Source: Betaproteobacteria bacterium (GTDB lineage Bacteria > Pseudomonadota > Gammaproteobacteria > Burkholderiales > UBA9220). Taken from it: a stretch of DNA of 5,391 bases. The stretch lies in contig JAGUYQ010000186.1 in NCBI GenBank assembly GCA_020061285.1, forward strand, positions 1-5,391, written 5' to 3'. This document shows positions 1 through 4,337 of this stretch, piece by piece (within the stretch, counting starts at the first letter, position 1; each line of letters opens with the position of its first letter). Under the pieces are notes generated by a model. It was not told where the DNA came from, made no database searches, and was given only the letters and a program-made list of their open reading frames with translations. A program made the position numbers and the translations under genes.

Positions 1-238
1 CGAACACTGGGGCATTCGCGCCTTTGCCGCCGCCAATCCCAGGGCCCCCATCGACTTGCTGCTGACCCTGTCCCGTGACCGCCATTGGAGCGTGAGATTG
101 GCCGTGGCTAGCAACCCCACGGCATCCAGGGAAATCCTCTCGACGCTGTTCCGGGATGCCGACCCCCGCGTACGGGGCGCCATCGCCGACAACCCCGGCT
201 TCACCCTGGAAATGCTGCAAACCTTCCTCAAGAATTAG
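1..238 (+). CDS. LRV (leucine-rich repeat variant) protein, C-terminal end, 5' partial
   Basis: The frame is open from the left edge (first full codon at base 2) to a TAG at 236-238, giving 78 residues with no start in the window. The sequence is three helical repeats with an exact 26-residue period: the pair Asn-Pro recurs at residues 12-13, 38-39 and 64-65, each preceded by a (V/I)R..A..A-like helix and followed by a leucine-rich helix ending in RD or KN. This matches the leucine-rich-repeat-variant family (LRV, Pfam PF01816), related to HEAT-like solenoids. The structurally studied Azotobacter vinelandii LRV protein carries an N-terminal [4Fe-4S] cluster, but any such Cys-rich domain here would lie outside the window. 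The protein ends inside the third repeat without a distinct cap. It points toward the nif operon and is 45 nt upstream of the next plus-strand gene, so the two may be co-transcribed. The role is unknown; a protein-binding scaffold is an inference. A generic HEAT-repeat protein is the alternative. Confidence 0.8.
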   Translation, partial: EHWGIRAFAAANPRAPIDLLLTLSRDRHWSVRLAVASNPTASREILSTLFRDADPRVRGAIADNPGFTLEMLQTFLKN

Positions 239-283
239 GGTCTGCTATGGTAAGCAGGCATCCCCACCCAACCGGAGCCCCCT

Positions 284-565
284 ATGGAAAACAAATCCTC
301 TGCAACCGAAGCGGTTTCCCCTGAGCTCTACGCCCTGGTCAGCGAACTCATCACCGCCACCGGCCAAGTCCTGGAAAAGCGCAACCTGGGCGATGTGGAC
401 GCACGGACCGAGCTTTCCTTCCTCGCCTTCACCATCGGCAGCATCATCGGCATCGCCATTCGCGAAGACCAGCGGGAGGAGACCATCCGGCAACTGGAAG
501 ACACCATCCGCGCCGGCATTCTTTCCACCCGCGATCACTGCCTTGACAACATCACCTTGAACTGA
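284..565 (+). CDS. Unrecognised 93-residue protein next to the nif operon
   Basis: I do not recognise a family. The ATG at 284 has a GGAG Shine-Dalgarno at 274-277 with 6-nt spacing, and the frame ends with TGA at 563-565. The predicted protein looks mostly helical. Residues 12-32 form an amphipathic stretch. Residues 45-59 are hydrophobic (leucine, phenylalanine and isoleucine with small residues) but short for a membrane helix. Residues 60-75 are highly charged (R, E, D, Q) and could form a helix or short coiled coil. There is one cysteine (residue 86) and no visible metal-binding or catalytic motif or signal peptide. It follows the LRV gene in the same orientation and converges on nifQ across a 285-nt gap. 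Its good ribosome site and codon use like its neighbours support a real gene. An antisense frame also spans it but has no support. Confidence 0.7.
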   Translation: MENKSSATEAVSPELYALVSELITATGQVLEKRNLGDVDARTELSFLAFTIGSIIGIAIREDQREETIRQLEDTIRAGILSTRDHCLDNITLN

Positions 566-676
566 GTTTTTCCCGGCAAAAAATCCTGACCGGGGTCAAC
601 TTATGCACATGCGGAACTTCCTCCGGCCGAAAATGTCTTGATCCGGCAGCGTTTTTTGCAAGTCACTGATTGTTAA

Positions 677-699
677 AAAATAATACAGCGGATTATTTT
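677..699. terminator. Possible weak terminator: A/T inverted repeat
   Basis: Bases 677-684 (AAAATAAT) and 692-699 (ATTATTTT) are perfect reverse complements around a 7-nt loop. Read on the minus strand, the 3' arm runs into six T residues, as an intrinsic terminator for the nifQ end of the operon might. The stem has no G-C pairs, so it would be weak. It may instead be an easily melted element next to the DnaA boxes. Confidence 0.25.
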
Positions 700-714
700 C
701 TAAGCCGGAGGGAT

Positions 715-730
715 TTTCCCATACGGGAAA
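715..730. repeat. Short perfect hairpin (TTTCCC / GGGAAA)
   Basis: Bases 715-720 and 725-730 form a perfect 6-bp stem with a 4-nt loop (ATAC) in the convergent gap. No T-run follows on either strand. It could act as an RNA 3'-end stabilising hairpin for either convergent transcript. Confidence 0.3.
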
Positions 731-754
731 GGCGGTTACAGTTTTATGAAGCCG

Positions 755-789
755 TAATCCACAAAGTTATCCACACATTTTGTGGAGAA
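755..789. promoter_or_regulatory. Cluster of three DnaA boxes
   Basis: Bases 767-775 read TTATCCACA, the perfect DnaA-box consensus. Bases 755-763 (TAATCCACA, plus strand) and 781-789 (TTCTCCACA read on the minus strand) each differ by one base. The first two boxes are direct repeats 12 bp apart and the third is inverted, which creates an 8-bp inverted repeat, 758-765 with 779-786. A further one-mismatch box, TTATGCACA, is at 601-609. An AT-rich stretch lies about 50 bp to the left. DnaA boxes cluster at replication origins and at DnaA-titrating or reactivating sites such as datA and DARS. No dnaA, rep or par gene is visible here, so the role is open. Confidence 0.5.
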
Positions 790-850
790 GTGGAATTCGG
801 CTTTGGGGTGAGTTGCTTAGGGGAAAGAGTGGAACTTTCCGTGAGGAATC

Positions 851-1441
851 TCACGCAATCCGCTTGAGCGCCGGGCCCGGAATTGTCGCGGCGCCTTCCT
901 CCGGGCCGAAGCAGACCCGATAGTCGTTGCACACCGCGCAAGACGGCGCGGCGCAGGCCTTCACCTCCGCCCGGTCGCAAAGCTGCTTGTAGAAGAATTT
1001 CTTCCACTTCATGTTGCCCGTGTTCTTGGCGAAGAGGGGGCCGAAATGGTCCCGCAGCAGGGCGGAAAGCTCGTCGCGGTTGGCCAGCCCCAGGTCCTGC
1101 CACAGGTGGTCGTTGCCCAGGCAGGCAGCCGCCACGGCGCTGGCCAGCCAAGCGGTTTCGTCGCCGCCGCCGGAGCGGTTCTCCAGCAACAGCGCCACCA
1201 GGTCGTCGTACTCCTCCGCCCGCAAGGCCGCGCAGCCGGGGGCGCCGCCCCCCGCCACCCAATCCGGCATGTTGCCGGCCTCGGGAAAATAACGCTCCAG
1301 CAGGGTTTGGAAGGCCTCGTCCGACAGCCCCAGGGGCCGGGCCAGGACCACCGCCGATACGGCCAGGGCCCCGGCGAAGGCGCGGGTAGCCATGTCGGCA
1401 GGGTTCTTGGCATGTTCCAGTATGAAACGGTAGCGGCTCAT
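851..1441 (-). CDS. nifQ: NifQ, molybdenum-donating protein for FeMo-cofactor synthesis
   Basis: NifQ is a cytoplasmic Fe-S protein that delivers molybdenum to the NifEN scaffold for FeMo-cofactor assembly. The 196-residue product carries the family signature near its C terminus: Cys163-X4-Cys168-X2-Cys171-X5-Cys177, the expected ligands of a [3Fe-4S]/Mo-Fe-S cluster. Just before it, about residues 143-155, is the typical NMKWKKFFYKQLC segment. The N-terminal two thirds are helical and alanine/leucine-rich without metal motifs. The length is normal for the family. I chose the ATG at 1441 because GGAG lies 6 nt upstream of it; the frame is also open to a TTG at 1453, but that codon has no ribosome site. 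It is the last gene of the operon, 51 nt after fdxB, and converges on the plus-strand genes. NifQ can often be bypassed by high molybdate, which suits a terminal position. Confidence 0.95.
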   Translation of the reverse strand: MSRYRFILEHAKNPADMATRAFAGALAVSAVVLARPLGLSDEAFQTLLERYFPEAGNMPDWVAGGGAPGCAALRAEEYDDLVALLLENRSGGGDETAWLASAVAAACLGNDHLWQDLGLANRDELSALLRDHFGPLFAKNTGNMKWKKFFYKQLCDRAEVKACAAPSCAVCNDYRVCFGPEEGAATIPGPALKRIA

Positions 1442-1467
1442 GATCGGCTCCAATCGGTTTCCTTCAT

Positions 1468-1489
1468 GCCGGGCTAGGCACTGCCCGGC
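1468..1489 (-). repeat. GC-rich hairpin between fdxB and nifQ
   Basis: Bases 1468-1474 (GCCGGGC) and 1483-1489 (GCCCGGC) form a perfect 7-bp G-C stem with an 8-nt loop in the 51-nt gap between fdxB and nifQ. There is no T-run after it on the minus strand, so it is not a classic terminator. It may stabilise the 3' end of the upstream mRNA or damp read-through into nifQ. Confidence 0.45.
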
Positions 1490-1492
1490 CCG

Positions 1493-1798
1493 TCACACCG
1501 GCAGCGGCGAGTGGGTATAGCACTTCTTCGGGCATATCTTGGCGCAGGCCTCGCAGCCGGTGCAGTTTTGGCTGTTGGCGACGGTCATCACCTTCTTTTC
1601 GTACTCGTCGTCGTCATCGTCGTCCGGGTCCATGGCGATCAGTTCGCCGTCCTCGTCCATGCCCATCAGTTGCAGCACGTTCCGGCCGCACACCTTGAAA
1701 CAGCGGCCGCAGCCGATGCACTTCTCGGCGTTGACCTCTTTCACGAACTGGGGCACCCAGACCACACCGCTGGGCAGGGTTACGGAAAATACCGACAT
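1493..1798 (-). CDS. fdxB: Nif-specific ferredoxin III, two [4Fe-4S] clusters
   Basis: This is a small soluble electron carrier expected to hold two [4Fe-4S] clusters and to supply low-potential electrons for nitrogenase or cofactor assembly. Numbered from the first Met of the frame (1801), the cysteines are 28, 31, 34 and 38 (CIGCGRCFKVC) and 80, 83, 86 and 90 (CTGCEACAKIC, followed by Pro), with an extra Cys at 94. The first motif ends in Cys-Gly rather than Cys-Pro, which I recall as usual for nif ferredoxin III (FdxB, TIGR02936). Between the motifs lies an acidic insert, about residues 58-70, with six consecutive Asp. Two ATGs are adjacent: the one at 1801 is only 3 nt from the GGAG, while 1798 has 6-nt spacing, so I chose 1798. 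The start is 21 nt after the DUF683 stop. The family assignment is firm, but the exact electron acceptor is not established here. Confidence 0.93.
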   Translation of the reverse strand: MSVFSVTLPSGVVWVPQFVKEVNAEKCIGCGRCFKVCGRNVLQLMGMDEDGELIAMDPDDDDDDEYEKKVMTVANSQNCTGCEACAKICPKKCYTHSPLPV

Positions 1799-1819
1799 CA
1801 TTCGCTCCTCAAGTTGAAA

Positions 1820-2011
1820 TCAACCGCCCGCCATCTGCTTGCGGGCCTCGGTCAAGGCCTTGTAGGCCTCGAAGGTTTTCTGCGCCACCTCGGGGATTTT
1901 TTCCCAGTTGATGGGCAGTTCTTCCGACAAATCGTGCAGGTCCATCTTGAGCTGGGTCGCCTGGGCGTTCAGCTTCTTCACCTGCGCTTTCAGTTCTTCC
2001 ATGTCAGCCAT
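1820..2011 (-). CDS. DUF683 / CCE_0567-family small protein
   Basis: This 63-residue protein starts at the ATG at 2011, which has an AAGGAG ribosome site 6 nt upstream (within 2013-2020), and ends with TGA at 1820-1822. The frame is open much further upstream, through the intergenic repeat and antisense-shifted across the DUF269 gene, but only this short segment has family-like sequence. The first 30 residues form a heptad-like helix (MADMEELKAQVKKL...), then comes a break with Pro33-Ile-Asn-Trp36, then a second helix to residue 60. This helical-hairpin layout matches DUF683 (PF05082). The cyanobacterial member CCE_0567 is a dimeric helical protein reported to bind metal. Members almost always sit beside nifX and DUF269, as here. 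Its function in nitrogen fixation is not settled; a role in metal or cluster handling is inference. There are no cysteines and one His (residue 26), so any metal site must use few or weak ligands. Confidence 0.87.
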   Translation of the reverse strand: MADMEELKAQVKKLNAQATQLKMDLHDLSEELPINWEKIPEVAQKTFEAYKALTEARKQMAGG

Positions 2012-2029
2012 GTGCGCTCCTTGAATGTC

Positions 2030-2069
2030 CCCCCTCCCCCGCAGGCGGGGGAGGGCCGGGGAGAGGGAA
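2030..2069. repeat. Palindromic dispersed-repeat-like element between the DUF269 and DUF683 genes
   Basis: Bases 2032-2042 and 2045-2055 are perfect reverse complements (CCCTCCCCCGC and GCGGGGGAGGG), an extremely stable GC hairpin. It is flanked on the right by CCGGGGAGAGGG. The overall layout (two purine-rich G/A blocks, one of them palindromic) resembles a REP-like intergenic repeat that I recall as common in proteobacterial genomes. It fills most of the 59-nt gap and ends about 10 nt before the DUF683 ribosome site. No T-run follows on the minus strand. It probably modulates mRNA processing or stability, or is simply a neutral insertion. Confidence 0.65.
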
Positions 2070-2070
2070 A

Positions 2071-2535
2071 TCAGCCGTAGTTGGCCACTTCGGGGAATTT
2101 CTCGATCATCTCCACGGCGGCGTCCACCAGCTTGCCGCCCTCCTCGGCCAGCTTCTCCAGGCTGAGAAAGCCGAAGCGGTGCACGTCCCGCAGACTCTTG
2201 TTGAGCACCACCAGGCGGCCGGCGAGCAGCACCATCTTGCCGAAGCCCTCGTGGGACATTTTCATCATCGGCGATACCATGATGCCGGTGCGGCGCTCCA
2301 CGGCCAGGCCCACGGCGTTGTAATACAGCTCCAGGCGCCACAGGGTTTCCGGGTCGGGATCGCCGATGATGGGGATTTCCTTCCGCTGTTCCTTGGTGAT
2401 GATGTAGGGAGCGAGCAATTCCTCGTCGGACTTGCCTTCCCAGGCGCCGTAGGAATCCTGGGCGCGCCACTGCTTCACCAGCTCCATCAGGAACGGCGAT
2501 GCCTTGATATCGAATGCTTCCATTACCTCAGACAC
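2071..2535 (-). CDS. NifX-associated protein (DUF269)
   Basis: This 154-residue soluble protein matches the NifX-associated family (DUF269, PF03270), found in nif operons directly after nifX. Visible family traits are the N-terminal [23 protein letters not shown] helix (about residues 15-33), a central segment with NAVG and ERRTG (about 73-84), and the stretch [22 protein letters not shown] (about 94-115). It has no cysteine and no clear metal-binding cluster. The start is a GTG at 2535, chosen because GGAGG at 2542-2546 is exactly 6 nt away; the in-frame ATG at 2523 has no comparable site. The gene overlaps the nifX stop by 8 nt, so translation is probably coupled. The biochemical role is unknown; the tight coupling to nifX suggests FeMo-cofactor trafficking or maturation. 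Family confidence is high, function is inference. Confidence 0.92.
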   Translation of the reverse strand: MSEVMEAFDIKASPFLMELVKQWRAQDSYGAWEGKSDEELLAPYIITKEQRKEIPIIGDPDPETLWRLELYYNAVGLAVERRTGIMVSPMMKMSHEGFGKMVLLAGRLVVLNKSLRDVHRFGFLSLEKLAEEGGKLVDAAVEMIEKFPEVANYG

Positions 2536-2995
2536 GTTCCACCTCCTCGTCGTCGAAATCGAAATTGCGCTCCTGGCCCTTCATCATCGCCTTGCGCAGC
2601 CAGGGCGGCGGGGTGCCTTGCAGCACCTGCTGGAGCTTATCGAGGATGTCGGTGATGCCCTCGGGGGTGGGCACCTTCACCGGGTGGACCTTGGCGTTCA
2701 CCACCTTGGCCGCCGCCGAGCCGCCGATGGCCGCCACGTAGACGATGGCGCAGTCGCGCACGGCGTCGATCTTGGGAGCCAGCTTGTCCTCGCTGCCGTC
2801 CTCCTTGAGGTCGCCGTCGAACTGCACCACTTCCAGGAAGCGGTAGCCCTCGGTGGAAATCTCGTAGATGGCGAGGTTCTTCGCCCAGCCGAAATGGGCG
2901 TCCACCCGCTGCATGTCTTCAGTGGCAAAGGCGATTTTCATGGTATGGCTTCCTTTCTCGCCGTCAGTGACGAGCGACAGTTTGCGTAGTTTCAT
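2528..2995 (-). CDS. nifX: NifX, FeMo-cofactor precursor carrier
   Basis: NifX binds NifB-co and later cluster intermediates and exchanges them with NifEN during FeMo-cofactor synthesis in the cytoplasm. The core begins with MKIAFATED and contains [16 protein letters not shown], the family hallmark in the NifX/NafY/dinitrogenase-cofactor fold (PF02579). [12 protein letters not shown] segment follows in the middle, and the C terminus is charged and acidic. From 2995 the product is 155 residues, a normal length. Three starts are possible. ATG 2995 has GGAGG 6 nt away and gives an 18-residue leader like that of enteric NifX. ATG 3001 touches the ribosome site and is unlikely. ATG 2941 also has a good site (AAGGAAG) and begins exactly at the core. 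With the 2995 start the gene overlaps nifN by 32 nt. Its stop overlaps the DUF269 start. Confidence 0.93.
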   Translation of the reverse strand: MKLRKLSLVTDGEKGSHTMKIAFATEDMQRVDAHFGWAKNLAIYEISTEGYRFLEVVQFDGDLKEDGSEDKLAPKIDAVRDCAIVYVAAIGGSAAAKVVNAKVHPVKVPTPEGITDILDKLQQVLQGTPPPWLRKAMMKGQERNFDFDDEEVERV

Positions 2996-4325
2996 GGTCA
3001 TCCTCCGGCAAGCGCCAGTCGTCGGGATGGGGCTCGTGGGCAGCGGCCAGGAGCAGGTTGGCCAACTCGAACACCAGTTCCTTGGTGCCCCGGTAGCCCA
3101 CGGTCACCTTGTGGGCCGCGCCGATGCGGTCGAAGGTGGGGATGCCGGCGCGGTGGAAAGGAATGCCCAGCCGCTCTGCCGCTTGGCGGCCATGGGAGTG
3201 GGTCACCAGCAGGCCGCAGTCCCCGGCCCGCTGTTCCAGGTCTTCCAGATCGCCCACCAGCAGTTCGCGGGCAATGAGCTTGTCCAGGGCAGGGGACTCC
3301 ACCGTGGTCACCGCGGCTTCGATTTCGGCGCCCATTTCGCCGAGGAAAGCGCCCAGGGCGTAGAGCAGGTCCGGCTCGGCGCCGATGGCGGCCTTGACGC
3401 CGCCGAAGTAGAAGTGGCCGTCCAGCATGGCGTCCTGGAGTTGGCTGCGCTGGCGCTTGATCTTCTTGGTGGCCGGGTGGCCGGTGAGGTCCATCAGGCA
3501 CTGGATGAACTTGTCGCTGGCTTCCAGGCCGGTGAGACGATCGAACAGGGTGTAGTCCACGCCGGTCTTGGCCTTCAGGGCTTCCACCGCGCCCCGCATG
3601 GATTCGCCCACCACCAGGGTGTGACAGGAGCGCCCCATGGCCCGGATTTCCTCCACCTTGGTGCCGCCCAGGGTGTGAGGGACGAAGGTTTCCGGGATGT
3701 GGCCGTCCAGGGAGCCGGACAGGTCCGGCAGGATGACGGGCTGGAGATTGAAGCTCTCGACGATGTCGCGGATTTCCTCGATGTCCCCCGGCGTCAGGTG
3801 GCAGTTGGCCAGGATGTTCACCTGGGTCGACAGGCGCTCACTGGCCGGTTCGGCGAGGCGCTCCACCATGGCCGTCACCGCCGCGGCCCAGCCGGTTTCC
3901 AGGCTGCCCACGTAGTCCGGGGTGGAGGCGTAGACCACTTCCATGCCTTCCCACTCGGGGTGCTTCTCCCGCATCAGCTTGAGGTAGCCCTCCACGTCGT
4001 CGCCCTTGGTCTCCGTGAGGCCGGTGGAGGCCAGCCCCAGCAGGGCGGGCTTGGCGCGCTTGTAGATGTTGTCGATGGCCTGCTCGATGTTTTCCAGACC
4101 GCCGAGGATAGTGCTCACTTCGTTCATGGCGGTGGTCTGGAGGGGAATGGTTTCCTTGAAGTGGCGCACGTACACCACCAGGCCGAAGGCGGTGCAGCCC
4201 TGGGAGCCGTGCAGCACCGGCATCGCCCGGTCCACACCGAGGTAGGCCAGGGCCGCGCCGATGGGGGCGCTCATCTTGAGCGGGTTGACGGTGCAGGCTT
4301 TCTTGTGGGGGGTGAGGGTAGCCAT
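2964..4325 (-). CDS. nifN: NifN, beta-type subunit of the FeMo-cofactor scaffold
   Basis: NifN pairs with NifE in the NifE2N2 complex, the scaffold on which the NifB product is converted to FeMo-cofactor before transfer to apo-nitrogenase. The 453-residue product is full length and clearly of the NifK/NifN oxidoreductase family (PF00148). Early features are Cys11 in HKKACTVNPLKMSAPIGAA and Cys44 in HGSQGC; Cys44 corresponds to the NifN cysteine known to bind the permanent [4Fe-4S] cluster at the NifEN interface. The following segment (about 47-83), ending in MNEVSTILGG, is typical NifN. The start ATG at 4325 has AAGGA (4332-4336) 6 nt upstream, and this site overlaps the nifE stop codon, so translation is likely coupled. 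It is distinguished from NifK by shorter length, missing P-cluster ligands and neighbourhood. The C-terminal tail after residue 435 is charged and less conserved. Confidence 0.97.
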   Translation of the reverse strand: MATLTPHKKACTVNPLKMSAPIGAALAYLGVDRAMPVLHGSQGCTAFGLVVYVRHFKETIPLQTTAMNEVSTILGGLENIEQAIDNIYKRAKPALLGLASTGLTETKGDDVEGYLKLMREKHPEWEGMEVVYASTPDYVGSLETGWAAAVTAMVERLAEPASERLSTQVNILANCHLTPGDIEEIRDIVESFNLQPVILPDLSGSLDGHIPETFVPHTLGGTKVEEIRAMGRSCHTLVVGESMRGAVEALKAKTGVDYTLFDRLTGLEASDKFIQCLMDLTGHPATKKIKRQRSQLQDAMLDGHFYFGGVKAAIGAEPDLLYALGAFLGEMGAEIEAAVTTVESPALDKLIARELLVGDLEDLEQRAGDCGLLVTHSHGRQAAERLGIPFHRAGIPTFDRIGAAHKVTVGYRGTKELVFELANLLLAAAHEPHPDDWRLPEDDHETTQTVARH

Positions 4326-4331
4326 AGCAAG

Positions 4332-4337
4332 TCCTTA
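4332..4337 (-). promoter_or_regulatory. nifN ribosome site overlapping the nifE stop
   Basis: Read on the minus strand, the nifE stop TAA (4337-4335) runs directly into AAGGA (4336-4332), followed 6 nt later by the nifN ATG. The sharing of bases implies coupled translation of the two scaffold subunits, which are needed in equal amounts. Confidence 0.7.

Larger units (their letters stand above)
566..850. other. AT-richer, palindrome-rich convergent intergenic gap
   Basis: This 285-nt gap separates the stop of the 93-residue gene from the stop of nifQ, so transcription enters from both sides. It is visibly richer in A+T than the flanking genes; bases 671-703 are 26 of 33 A or T. It contains several short inverted repeats: 677-684 with 692-699, 715-720 with 725-730, 758-765 with 779-786, 822-827 with 835-840, and 841-845 with 850-854 (running into the nifQ stop). 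It also holds a cluster of DnaA-box-like 9-mers, listed separately. No convincing protein is encoded: the one frame across it (670-867) starts with TTG, lacks a ribosome site and overlaps nifQ antisense. Some hairpins probably serve as transcription terminators, but no strong GC stem followed directly by a T-run is present on either strand. Confidence 0.6.

Noticed and set aside
242..257. Small hairpin CTGCT / AGCAG between the LRV gene and the small gene
   Set aside because: The 5-bp stem is weak, has no T-run, and is expected by chance at this length.
643..659. Sigma-54-like motif GGCA ... TTGCA
   Set aside because: The GG-to-GC distance is 13 rather than the strict 12 positions, and no gene lies downstream on that strand, since nifQ is convergent.
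671..687. NifA-type upstream site TGT-N11-ACA
   Set aside because: The consensus spacing is N10, the match is six bases in AT-rich sequence, and there is no promoter or gene for it to activate.
670..867. A 65-codon plus-strand frame across the convergent gap
   Set aside because: It begins at TTG with no ribosome site, runs over the DnaA boxes and hairpins and into nifQ antisense, and its product resembles nothing recognisable.
2012..2470. Upstream extension of the DUF683 frame to 216 codons
   Set aside because: The extra part is a frame-shifted shadow of the DUF269 gene and crosses the intergenic palindrome; only the ATG at 2011 has a ribosome site and family-like sequence.
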